14,738 bases of DNA. Origin: Syntrophaceae bacterium UBA5619. GTDB taxonomy: Bacteria > Desulfobacterota > Syntrophia > Syntrophales > UBA5619. The position numbers and the translations under genes are program-made. A model generated the notes under the pieces. It was given only the letters and a program-made list of their open reading frames with translations, was not told the origin of the DNA and searched no databases. Below, in pieces: positions 1 through 7,097 of this stretch. The stretch spans positions 1-14,738 of the forward strand of contig DIKL01000017.1 of assembly GCA_002424545.1 (NCBI GenBank). The letters are read 5' to 3'. Positions within the stretch are counted from its first letter, which is position 1; every line of letters starts with the position of its first letter.

Positions 1-88
1 CGGGTTTCCGTTCGCCGAATCCCGCAACGGGGGCTTTGGCGTATTTATCGGACATCTTTTGTTCCAGCTTCTGAGCGATCTTTTCCAT
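1..88 (-). CDS. Partial CDS, N-terminal 29 codons, product unknown
   Basis: An ATG at 88 on the minus strand opens a frame with no stop down to the window edge, so only the N-terminus is visible. It begins MEKIAQKLEQK, continues with MSDKYAK, and ends GFGERKP at the edge. A GAGGAG ribosome-binding site (complement of 93-98) lies inside the last codons of the upstream synthetase gene, and the ATG follows that gene's TAG by a single base. The two genes are therefore probably co-transcribed and translationally coupled. A second in-frame ATG at 55 is possible but has no comparable binding site. The start is lysine/glutamate-rich and shows no signal peptide. I do not recognise the family from so short a stretch. 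Confidence 0.55.
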   Translation of the reverse strand, partial: MEKIAQKLEQKMSDKYAKAPVAGFGERKP

Positions 89-89
89 T

Positions 90-1547
90 CTACTCCTCAA
101 TCCTTTCTGCAAATTCGATTTCGCGGGGAACCTTGTAGGAGGAGAGGTAGGTCCGGCAGTGTTTCAGCAGTTCCCGCTCCTCGATCTCTACGCCCCGCTT
201 TTTGACGATGATCGCCTTGACGATCTCTCCCCGCAGCAGGTCCTCCTTGCCGACGATCCGGGCTTCCTGAACGGCCGGGTGGAGTTCAAGGACGATCTCG
301 ATCTCCCGGGGGTACACGTTGAACCCGCTGGTGATGATCATCCGCTTTTTCCGGCCGGTGAGGAAGATGTAGCCGTCGGAGTCCATCCGGCCGAGGTCGC
401 TCGTGTAGAGCCAGCCTTCCTGGATGACCTGGGCGGTCTTCTCTTCATCCTTGTAATACCCCTTCATGATGTTGTCGCCCTTCAGGATGAGCTCCCCGAC
501 CGTTTCCCGGGGGAGTTCCCGACCGTCCTCGTCGACGATTTTCGCCTCCACGCCGGGAATCGGGATCCCGATGGAACCCGGCTTCTGCGGCATGTTCAGA
601 CGGCTGAAGGAGGAGACGGGCGATGCCTCGGTCAGGCCGTAGCCCTCGAGGACCTTGACGTCGAATTTCTGCTCGAAAACGGGAATGAACTCCGAAGGCA
701 TGGCCGCCCCGCCGGTGATGCAGATCTTCAGCGAATCGACCCGGTATTTTTCCGAGCCTTCATGGAAGAGCATGCCGAGAAAAAGCCGGGGAACGGCGGC
801 GATGTAGGAAATCTTCTCCTTTTCGATGGCCTCGAAGATTCCGTCCAGCGTGAAGCGCTCCATCAACACGGCCCCGGCGCCGATCCGCAGCGGCGCCAGC
901 ATGTTGGCCACGGCCCCGAAGGAGTGGAAGAACGGGATGACGGCCAGGCCGATGTCTCCCGTATCCCGGTGGCAGATCGTTCGGAGCAGGACCGACTGGG
1001 TCAGCAGATTGTGGTGGGTCAGTACCGCGCCGAGCGGCTTTCCGGTCAGCCCCGCCGTGTAGATCATCACGGCCGGGTCGTCGTCCCCGAGTTCCGGAAT
1101 CTCCGTCGTGAAGGGCCCCGTTTCGACGATCCGCCGGAACGGAGAATCCTCTCCCGGCCCGCCGGTCTCGATGAGATGGCGGCAGAGGGGAAGCTCGTCC
1201 CGGATCTCGGTGAACCGTTTGGCAAGCGCGGTTTGCGTGATCACACCTTTGGCGTCGCTGTTTCCGAGAAGGTGGCGGAGTTCGTAGGATGTGGACTGAA
1301 CGTTCAGCGTCACGGCGACGCCGCCCAGTTTCTGGATGCCGAAATAGGCAACGACGAACTCCGGGCAGTTGGGGAGCATGATCGCAACCTTGTCTCCCCG
1401 GCCGAGACCGAGCGATCGCAAATGGTTGGTCAGGGCGCAGGCGGCCTGTTCCAGCTCCCGATAAACGATTCTTCGGTTTCCGTGGATTAAGGCGACATTT
1501 TCCGAGTATTTTCCGGCGCTTTCCGCCAGCATTCGTCCCAAATTCAT
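90..1547 (-). CDS. AMP-binding acyl-CoA synthetase-like protein, key lysines missing
   Basis: This 485-residue protein belongs to the ANL (acyl/aryl-CoA synthetase, luciferase) superfamily, whose members activate carboxylic acids to CoA thioesters through an acyl-adenylate. Recognisable motifs are the phosphate-binding loop YTAGLTGKPLGA (163-174), ITGGAAMP (277-284), EGYGLTE (301-307), YTSDLG (381-386, hinge/ribose Asp384) and GRKKRMI (398-404). Two features are abnormal. The loop normally reads PKG, but here Lys is replaced by Leu172. The protein also stops at ERIEE, just before the place where family members carry the PKxxxGK segment with the catalytic C-terminal lysine. The substrate cannot be told; a medium- or long-chain fatty acid is only a guess. 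The start has a modest GAGAG site upstream, and its neighbour on the minus strand begins 1 base after the stop. It is certainly a family member, but its adenylation activity is doubtful. Confidence 0.88.
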   Translation of the reverse strand: MNLGRMLAESAGKYSENVALIHGNRRIVYRELEQAACALTNHLRSLGLGRGDKVAIMLPNCPEFVVAYFGIQKLGGVAVTLNVQSTSYELRHLLGNSDAKGVITQTALAKRFTEIRDELPLCRHLIETGGPGEDSPFRRIVETGPFTTEIPELGDDDPAVMIYTAGLTGKPLGAVLTHHNLLTQSVLLRTICHRDTGDIGLAVIPFFHSFGAVANMLAPLRIGAGAVLMERFTLDGIFEAIEKEKISYIAAVPRLFLGMLFHEGSEKYRVDSLKICITGGAAMPSEFIPVFEQKFDVKVLEGYGLTEASPVSSFSRLNMPQKPGSIGIPIPGVEAKIVDEDGRELPRETVGELILKGDNIMKGYYKDEEKTAQVIQEGWLYTSDLGRMDSDGYIFLTGRKKRMIITSGFNVYPREIEIVLELHPAVQEARIVGKEDLLRGEIVKAIIVKKRGVEIEERELLKHCRTYLSSYKVPREIEFAERIEE

Positions 1548-1850
1548 GTGCAGCTCTCAACCCCTCATTTTTGGTCCCTGCTTAACACAGGAGGTGCAAA
1601 AATATCAACAGAATAAAGACGAAAAAGGAGATGTGCCGGCCGTCCCGATTTTTCCGTGATTTTTCTTGCTCGAATCCGTTCTTTTCTCTATAATGCATCC
1701 GCTTCACAAAAGCGCCCATTCGGGCGCGGCGCCGCTGGGGCTTTCCGGATCACGGGCGTTGCCGGCGGAACGGGATACGATCATCAAGGGTTTCGCGGAA
1801 TATTTGCATTCGCCGTCAAAGATCGACCATTCAATCGAAGGAGGGAAGGT
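1548..1850. other. Divergent intergenic region with structured leader
   Basis: These 303 bases separate the minus-strand synthetase from the plus-strand block. Besides the rightward promoter, the leader holds a hairpin with GCGCCC at 1712-1717 and GGGCGC at 1722-1727 (4-base loop). A self-complementary GCGGCGCCGC follows directly, so the 5' UTR should fold strongly. On the minus strand a TTGATA with weak -10 candidates could serve the synthetase, but the match is poor. An open frame extends the ytfJ-like gene upstream to 1656. It lacks a ribosome-binding site and would place sequence before the signal peptide, so I do not accept it as coding. Confidence 0.5.
1666..1694 (+). promoter_or_regulatory. 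Sigma70-type promoter for the ytfJ-like gene and glycan block
   Basis: A -35 TTGCTC (1666-1671) and a perfect -10 TATAAT (1689-1694) are separated by 17 bases. This implies a transcript start near 1701 and a leader of about 150 bases before the ATG at 1851. It is the best-matching promoter seen in the window and probably drives the packed genes to its right. Confidence 0.6.
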
Positions 1851-2387
1851 ATGAAAAAGACCGTTTTTGCGTTGTTGCTCGTGTTGTTCTGGGTTGCATC
1901 CTCGGCCGTTGCGGCCGAACTCAAGGTGGGCGACAAGGCCCCGGACTTCAAGCTGAAGGACTCGACCGGGAAGGAATATTCGCTGGAGCATCCGCAATTC
2001 AAGGGCAAGGTCCTGTACATTGGCTACGTGGATCCTGATGAAAAGGACACGAACAACCATGTGGAGGATGCGCTGAAAAAGGAAAAGGAGGCCGGAGGGC
2101 TCGACAAGACCCGCTACGAGGGATTTGGAATCGTCAACCTCAAGGCGAGCCTGATGCCCAATTTCCTGATCAAGTCGGCCATCAAGAGCAAGCAGGAGAA
2201 GACGGGCGCCATCATCATTCTGGATCTGGATTACGCCATTCTGAACCTCTGGGGGCTCAAGAACGACGCCTCCAACGTGGTTGTCCTCGACAAGGAGCGG
2301 ATCTGCCGTTACGTGAACAGCGGCAAGCTGCCCCCGGAAGAGCTTGCCAAGATGATCCAGATCATCAAGGAGTATCAGGCCAAATAA
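1851..2387 (+). CDS. YtfJ-family periplasmic thioredoxin-fold protein
   Basis: This is a 178-residue exported protein. Residues 1-21 form a signal peptide: a KK n-region, a hydrophobic core, and an AVA/AA cleavage area near 21-22. The mature part starts like AhpC/TSA-type thioredoxin folds (GDKAPDF, 27-33) but lacks a CxxC. Its only cysteine is Cys152, so ordinary disulfide exchange is unlikely. The middle and end resemble E. coli YtfJ: TRYEGFGIVN (87-96) and WGLKNDASNVVVLDKE (134-149), followed by a helical LPPEELAKMIQII tail. YtfJ's biochemical role is not established. The start at 1851 is fixed by an AGGAGG site a few bases upstream and by the signal peptide. The next gene begins 3 bases after the stop, so it appears to lead the glycosyltransferase operon. 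Why a YtfJ homologue sits there is unclear. Confidence 0.82.
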   Translation: MKKTVFALLLVLFWVASSAVAAELKVGDKAPDFKLKDSTGKEYSLEHPQFKGKVLYIGYVDPDEKDTNNHVEDALKKEKEAGGLDKTRYEGFGIVNLKASLMPNFLIKSAIKSKQEKTGAIIILDLDYAILNLWGLKNDASNVVVLDKERICRYVNSGKLPPEELAKMIQIIKEYQAK

Positions 2388-2390
2388 ATT

Positions 2391-3548
2391 TTGGATGAAA
2401 AGCGACGAATAGCGGTGGTGATTCCCAAATACGGCCTGCTGGGCGGAGCGGAGGGGTTTGCCGCCGAACTGACCGAGCGGATTGCCGCCGATCCGCGGTT
2501 CGCGGTCCATGTCTTCGCCAACCGCTGGGCGGCCGCTTCCGACCGGGTCGCCTTTCATCGGGTCCGCATGGTCCGGTTTCCGCGCTTCCTGACGACCCCG
2601 AGCTTCGCCTGGTTCGCCCGGCGGCGGATGGCGGCCGAAGGCCCGTTCGAGGTTGTTCATACGCATGACCGGATCTTCCGGGCCGATCTGCTCACCATGC
2701 ACGGCATCCCCCACCGCCGGTGGGTCCGGGAGGTGCGTGAAAAGGGGATGAGCCTCTTTGACCGCGCCACCGCCCGGATGGAGGACCGCCTGGTCCTGAA
2801 AGGGGGCTGCCGGCGGTTTTTGGCCGTCTCGTCGCTGACCCGGAAGATCTTCCTGGAGGAGTATCCCGTCGATCCCGCGCTGGTGACGGTTCTCCATCCC
2901 GGTGTCGATACGGCGCCCTTCGCGCGGCTCGACCGGGAACGCTGCCGTCGGGAGGTTCGCGGCCGGTTCGGGATCGCGGCCGACGAACCGCTGATCCTGT
3001 TCGTCTCGATGAACTTTTCGATCAAGGGCCTCGATCGTCTGCTGCGGGGGCTCGGTCGCCTCCGCGCAGGGAATCCGGAAGCGCGTTTCCGGCTGCTCGT
3101 CGTCGGCCGGGGGGACGAGAAGACCTACCGGCGTCTCGCGACGGAGCTGGGGATTGGGGATGCGGTCGTCTTTGCCGGCCCCGTGGCCAGGGAGAAGCTG
3201 CCGGAATACTACCTCGCCGGGGACTGCTACGCGATGCTCTCCCGATTCGACACCTTCGGGATGGTCGTTCTGGAGGCGATGGCGGCCGGTCTTCCCGTCC
3301 TGATCAGCGGGCGTGTGGGGGCGCTGGACCTCGTCCGGGAGGGGGAAAACGGGTTCGTCGTCGAAAACCCGGACGATGCCGCGGCCGTCGCCGGCAAAAT
3401 CGGCCCGATGCTGAACCGGGATCTGCTCGCCGGGATGGGGCCTGCGGCCCGTCAAACGGCCCGCGAACACTCCTGGGATCAGGCCGCCGCGCGGATCCTG
3501 GAGGTCTACGGAGAGATCCGTGATGAGAAAGCATCCGATTTGTGTTAG
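2391..3548 (+). CDS. GT4 glycosyltransferase, WaaG/RfaG-like
   Basis: This is a 385-residue GT-B-fold transferase that would move a sugar from a nucleotide donor onto LPS core or another lipid-linked acceptor on the cytoplasmic face. The N-terminal acceptor domain has the glycine-rich GLLGGAEGF loop (15-23). The C-terminal donor domain has FVSMNFSIKGLDRL (204-217) and RFDTFGMVVLEAMAAG (285-300). The first acidic residue of the EX7E motif is Asp287 rather than Glu, and the second is Glu295. The overall arrangement resembles WaaG, the LPS glucosyltransferase I, though the sugar cannot be deduced. The only suitable start is TTG at 2391, three bases after the upstream TAA; an ATG at 2395 is in another frame and stops at once. 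No good ribosome-binding site is visible, so translation probably depends on coupling to the upstream gene. Confidence 0.85.
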   Translation: MDEKRRIAVVIPKYGLLGGAEGFAAELTERIAADPRFAVHVFANRWAAASDRVAFHRVRMVRFPRFLTTPSFAWFARRRMAAEGPFEVVHTHDRIFRADLLTMHGIPHRRWVREVREKGMSLFDRATARMEDRLVLKGGCRRFLAVSSLTRKIFLEEYPVDPALVTVLHPGVDTAPFARLDRERCRREVRGRFGIAADEPLILFVSMNFSIKGLDRLLRGLGRLRAGNPEARFRLLVVGRGDEKTYRRLATELGIGDAVVFAGPVAREKLPEYYLAGDCYAMLSRFDTFGMVVLEAMAAGLPVLISGRVGALDLVREGENGFVVENPDDAAAVAGKIGPMLNRDLLAGMGPAARQTAREHSWDQAAARILEVYGEIRDEKASDLC

Positions 3549-3575
3549 AAGAGCCCCGTATGGGACGGCATAGGG

Positions 3576-4472
3576 GTGAGCGCTCTGGAAGTTTCGATCG
3601 TCATCGTCAACTACAACACGGCCGACCTGATCGGGCCATGCCTCGACTCGCTCGGTCCGGAGGGATCTCCCTCCCGGGAGATTTTCGTCGTCGACAACGC
3701 CTCGACGGACGGGAGCGCGGAAATCGTTCGCGACCGTTATCCGAAGGTTCATCTCAGCGTCAATCCCGTCAACCGGGGATTTGCCGCGGCGAACAACCAG
3801 GTGCTGCCGCTGTGCCGCGGACGCTACCTCTACTTTCTGAACCCGGATGCCGTTTTGACCGACCCCGGCGTCCTCGGGGAGGGCATCCGTTTCATGGACG
3901 CCCATCCGCAAATCGGTCTGGCGGGCACCCGGTTGCTCCATCCGGACGGCAGCCTCCAGGAATCGGTTTCCCGGAGATATCCCGGGCAGAAATATGCCGC
4001 GTCGGAGATGGACAGCCTGCCGGGCGCGATCGCCTGCGTGATGGGCTCCAGCATGTTCGCGCGGACCGACCTGATCCGGCAACTCGGGGGCTTCGATGAG
4101 GAGTTCGTCCTCTACGGAGAGGACCAGGATCTCTGTCTGAGGGTCCGCCGGGCCGGTTGCGAGATCGGGTGGATCGAAAGCGCCTCCGTGATTCACCACG
4201 GCGGGCAGAGCGAACGGCGGTCGGCCCCCGCGGAGGTCTGGGCGAAAAAGACCCGGGCCGAGCGCCTGTTTTACCGGAAACACTACCGGCCGGAAACCGT
4301 CGTCCGAATCCGGAAGGCCGACCTGCTCAAGGCCCGCTTTCGGCTGGTCACGCTCACGCTGACCCTGCCTTTCTTCCGGGGTCGGCGCCGGGCGGAGGCC
4401 AACGGGAAGCGGATCAAATACCGGGCGATTTGGGAGACGCTGCGGTCTTCGCATCCGAAGGAAGAGGCCTGA
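3576..4472 (+). CDS. GT2 glycosyltransferase, rhamnosyltransferase (WbbL)-like
   Basis: This is a 298-residue GT-A-fold transferase of the WbbL/RfbF-type rhamnosyltransferase group. It shows the opening SIVIVNYNT (7-15), the donor-binding VVDNASTDGS (38-47), NPDA in the metal-site position (89-92), and the acceptor/base region GEDQDLCLR (181-189) followed by HHGG (207-210). The C-terminal tail is basic (FFRGRRR, 266-272) and may lie on the membrane. The start is GTG at 3576, 27 bases after the preceding stop; a partial GGGA-type site precedes it and no in-frame ATG is available. It is similar in layout to the GT2 at 7098-8012, and the two may be paralogues adding related sugars. Rhamnose is only the commonest donor in this group and is not shown by the sequence. 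Confidence 0.85.
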   Translation: MSALEVSIVIVNYNTADLIGPCLDSLGPEGSPSREIFVVDNASTDGSAEIVRDRYPKVHLSVNPVNRGFAAANNQVLPLCRGRYLYFLNPDAVLTDPGVLGEGIRFMDAHPQIGLAGTRLLHPDGSLQESVSRRYPGQKYAASEMDSLPGAIACVMGSSMFARTDLIRQLGGFDEEFVLYGEDQDLCLRVRRAGCEIGWIESASVIHHGGQSERRSAPAEVWAKKTRAERLFYRKHYRPETVVRIRKADLLKARFRLVTLTLTLPFFRGRRRAEANGKRIKYRAIWETLRSSHPKEEA

Positions 4473-4476
4473 TTTC

Positions 4477-5310
4477 ATGCAAGATGCCTACAAGAACTGC
4501 ATCCTCTGCGGCAGCCCGGAGCGGGAACCGCTCATCCGTCAGGGGGATTGGAGCGTCCTTCGCTGCAAAGGTTGCGGTCTGGGGGTTCTGGATCCCCATC
4601 CGGATCAGCGTGAGCTGAGCGATCTTTACCAGAAGCACTATTTGGAGGATCTCTACGGCGTAGGCCTCGAAGTCGGTTCGAACGGGATGAAGAAACGTCT
4701 TTCCCAAGAGACCCATCGGATCCGGTTTTTCCGTCGCGCGAAACGATCCGGAAAGCTGCTGGACATCGGCTGCGGCATGGGCTATTTTCTGGCGGCCTGC
4801 CGCGACTGGGGTTATGATGTTGAAGGGATGGACATCTCGGAGGATTCGGCGACCTATGTCCGCGATCATCTGCGGTTGCCGGTGTCCGTCGGGACCGTCG
4901 ACGAGATCGATTATCCGCAGGCATCGTTCGATGTGATCACCATGTGGCATTTTCTCGAACACGCGCCGGATCCGCGTCTCTACCTGAAAAAGACGCGGAA
5001 ATGGTTGAAGCCGGGCGGCCTGCTGGTGGTGGACGTTCCGAATTACACCTCGACGGACGCCCGAAATGCCTGGCAGAATTGGAAGGGATGGCACCTTCCG
5101 TTCCATCTGTACCATTTCACGCCGGAGACGCTGCGCGGATTTCTGGCGAAAGAGGGCTTCAAGGTCATTCGGCGGAAGAGCTATCTTTCCGAATCCATGA
5201 AGGAGAGGCTCGAACGGAAAATGGTGCCCCATGCGATCGCCCGGCTGATCGCAGGCTTCTATTCCGGACACAGTTTTGCGGTGGTGGCGAGAAAAAATGC
5301 AACTGCGTAA
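4477..5310 (+). CDS. Zinc-ribbon SAM-dependent methyltransferase
   Basis: This is a 277-residue class I methyltransferase. The N-terminus carries two CxxC pairs (Cys8/Cys11 and Cys30/Cys33), a zinc ribbon often found in methyltransferases of sugar and glycan clusters. The SAM-binding motif I is LLDIGCGMG (94-102), with an acidic residue (Asp119) at the end of the next strand. HFLEH (158-162) and KPGGLLVVDVPN (178-189) match the Methyltransf_23/11 pattern. In this context it probably O-methylates a sugar of the glycan, or caps its growing end; the acceptor is unknown. The gene starts 4 bases after the preceding stop with a GGAAGAGG site overlapping that gene's end, which supports one operon. 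Confidence 0.85.
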   Translation: MQDAYKNCILCGSPEREPLIRQGDWSVLRCKGCGLGVLDPHPDQRELSDLYQKHYLEDLYGVGLEVGSNGMKKRLSQETHRIRFFRRAKRSGKLLDIGCGMGYFLAACRDWGYDVEGMDISEDSATYVRDHLRLPVSVGTVDEIDYPQASFDVITMWHFLEHAPDPRLYLKKTRKWLKPGGLLVVDVPNYTSTDARNAWQNWKGWHLPFHLYHFTPETLRGFLAKEGFKVIRRKSYLSESMKERLERKMVPHAIARLIAGFYSGHSFAVVARKNATA

Positions 5311-5322
5311 AAGGGCTTCTTC

Positions 5323-6276
5323 ATGAAGGACAGGGGGGATAATCTCCAAGGATGGATCGCCGAAGGGGAGTTCCGCTTCGCCCGGCTCGATCTGCCCGAT
5401 ATTGATAATGGGCCGGTCGTCAGGGTCTACGGATCGGATATCCTGGCGGAGGAGACCTGCCTCTTCCATCGCGGCGCGGAGGGTGCAGCCGATTACCTGG
5501 AACGGCTGCACGATTACGTCCGGATCGGCATGACGCAGCGGTGTCCCGCCCCGGTGGTCCGTTTCGCCGACGGGGAGTACGCCTTCTACAACGGCTCGCT
5601 GGGCTGCAACGGCCTCTACCGGCAGGCCGAGTCGGCCGGGGCGATCCGCCGGGCCATGCCCATGCATATCGATGCCCTTCGGAGCCTTGCCGCCGGGGGG
5701 AAGCTGGCGCCGCTGATCTTTCCCGGCAACATCGTTCACAGGCGAAAGAAAGGGCTGCTCCCGTTTTTCCTCCGCCGGGAGGAGCCCTCCGCGATCCGTT
5801 TCCTGGATTTTCTCCGCCAAAACGGCATCAGACTCAACGATGAAAACTACATCCCTTTCTATGCCGTGTATGCCTACCTGACCTCGGCGGTCTTCGCGCG
5901 TCTCGTGGACGGCAGGAAACTGGTCATCCTGACGGCGCGCTTCGATGCGGAGGCGTACCGGTCGTGGTTCGCCCGCTTCGGGAGCCGCCCGGAGATCTTT
6001 TTTGTACGGATTCCCGCCGAGTACGTCGCCACGCGTTGGGAAACGATCCGGGACGGGATCCTGAACGGCATTCCGCCCGATGCGGATCTCTGTCTGGTGG
6101 GGGCCGGCGCGGGCACCCTGCCGGTCTCGGTCGATGCGGCCCAGCGGTATTCGATTCCCGCCCTCGATGCCGGGCATGTCCTGAACATGATGAACGCAAG
6201 CGAGGACAACCCATGCGGCGTTCGGCTCTTCACCATCCGGAAGCCCAAGATGGAGAATGAACGCGATGACCGTTGA
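5323..6276 (+). CDS. Putative GT-D-fold glycosyltransferase (DUF1792-like)
   Basis: This 317-residue soluble protein has no GT-A or GT-B signature. Two stretches resemble the GT-D (DUF1792) transferases described in streptococcal adhesin glycosylation. One is VVRFADGEYAFYNG (78-91), matching the RxGDGE segment whose Asp and Glu form the DxE metal site. The other is GAGAGTLPVSVDAAQ (260-274) followed by ALDAGHVLNMM (280-290), matching the family's glycine-rich loop and its ALDIGH-like strand. The N-terminal 60 residues match nothing I know. The placement between glycosyltransferase genes supports a sugar-transfer role. The start at 5323 has an AAGGG site 7 bases upstream and lies 12 bases after the previous stop. 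The end overlaps the next gene by 11 bases. It could instead be a sugar-binding or non-catalytic relative. Confidence 0.62.
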   Translation: MKDRGDNLQGWIAEGEFRFARLDLPDIDNGPVVRVYGSDILAEETCLFHRGAEGAADYLERLHDYVRIGMTQRCPAPVVRFADGEYAFYNGSLGCNGLYRQAESAGAIRRAMPMHIDALRSLAAGGKLAPLIFPGNIVHRRKKGLLPFFLRREEPSAIRFLDFLRQNGIRLNDENYIPFYAVYAYLTSAVFARLVDGRKLVILTARFDAEAYRSWFARFGSRPEIFFVRIPAEYVATRWETIRDGILNGIPPDADLCLVGAGAGTLPVSVDAAQRYSIPALDAGHVLNMMNASEDNPCGVRLFTIRKPKMENERDDR

Positions 6277-7066
6277 AAAGCTTCCGCTTTCCGTCGCCGT
6301 TATTGTCTGCAATGAGGCGGAGAATCTGCCCGATTGCCTGCGGAGCGTTGCCTTTGCCCGGCAGATCGTCGTCGTCGACTCCGGGAGTCAGGACGGGACG
6401 CCGCGGATTGCCGCCGACTTCGGCTGCGATGTGTTCACGGAGGCATGGCGCGGCTTCGGACCGCAGAAACAGTTTGCGGTCGACCAGTGCCGGGAGGATT
6501 GGATCCTCGTCCTGGACGCCGATGAACGCATCCCCGCCGAAACGGCCGCTGCGATCCGGCGGATCGTTTCCGGTCCCCCGGGCGCGGCTGCCGGGTACAG
6601 CTTTCCGAGAAAGAATTTTTTCCAGGGCCGCTGGATCCGCCATGCGGGCTGGTGGCCGGATCGAATCGTCCGGCTGTTCCAAAAAGGGAAGGGCCGCCTG
6701 ACGGAGGCGAGCGTCCATGAGTCCGTCGTCGTCGACGGCCCGGTGGCATCCCTGGACGTCCCGATCGAACATCGGACGGAGAGCCGCCTCGGTCCGATCC
6801 TCCGGAAGATCGACCGCTACTCGACGCTCGGCGCCCGGCAGGCCTTTGCCGAGGGCAGGCGGTCCACGATTTTGGGGGCGATTCTGCGGGCCAAATTCAC
6901 CTTCTTCCAGGACTATCTCCTCCGCGGCGGCTTTCTGGACGGCCGGCAGGGGCTGACGTTGGCCGTCACCGACGCGGTCAACAAATTCTTCAAATACGCG
7001 AAGCTCAGCGAACTGGGTCGGGTCGACGCGGATGAGGGAAGGGGAGACCGGCGCCCGGCTGCCTGA
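6266..7066 (+). CDS. GT2 glycosyltransferase, WaaE/KdtX-like
   Basis: This is a GT-A transferase of the family that includes WaaE/KdtX, the LPS inner-core beta-1,4-glucosyltransferase. Counting from the ATG at 6266, it shows SVAVIVCNEAENL (9-21), VVVDSGSQDGT (35-45), LDADER (83-88), the family-typical GWWPD (128-132) followed by IVRLF, and VHE (150-152). A positively charged, hydrophobic C-terminal stretch (about 200-245) suggests membrane association. An ATG at 6257 is also in frame, but the GGAG at 6252-6255 lies only 1 base before it and 10 bases before 6266, so I prefer 6266. The start overlaps the preceding gene by 11 bases, which indicates coupling. It is probably an LPS-core glucosyltransferase, although the acceptor is not shown. 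Confidence 0.85.
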   Translation: MTVEKLPLSVAVIVCNEAENLPDCLRSVAFARQIVVVDSGSQDGTPRIAADFGCDVFTEAWRGFGPQKQFAVDQCREDWILVLDADERIPAETAAAIRRIVSGPPGAAAGYSFPRKNFFQGRWIRHAGWWPDRIVRLFQKGKGRLTEASVHESVVVDGPVASLDVPIEHRTESRLGPILRKIDRYSTLGARQAFAEGRRSTILGAILRAKFTFFQDYLLRGGFLDGRQGLTLAVTDAVNKFFKYAKLSELGRVDADEGRGDRRPAA

Positions 7067-7097
7067 GGCGGCCGAGGGTTCCCGGAAGGGTTGAACC

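Noticed and set aside
159..1490. A 443-codon plus-strand open frame
   Set aside because: It is antisense to the AMP-binding gene, whose motifs are unmistakable, and it is full of low-complexity Asp, Arg and Gly stretches.
1656..1850. N-terminal extension of the ytfJ-like gene
   Set aside because: It would start upstream of the likely -10 box and bury the signal peptide, while a strong AGGAGG site lies just before 1851.
1704..4478. A 924-codon open frame on the minus strand, opposite three plus-strand genes
   Set aside because: The opposite strand carries clear family motifs throughout. The antisense protein is rich in Pro, Arg, Gly and Asp with no domain, as expected when GC-rich codons suppress stops.
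4414..6312. A 632-codon minus-strand open frame
   Set aside because: It lies over the methyltransferase and GT-D-like genes, has no recognisable motif, and has the composition of an antisense shadow.
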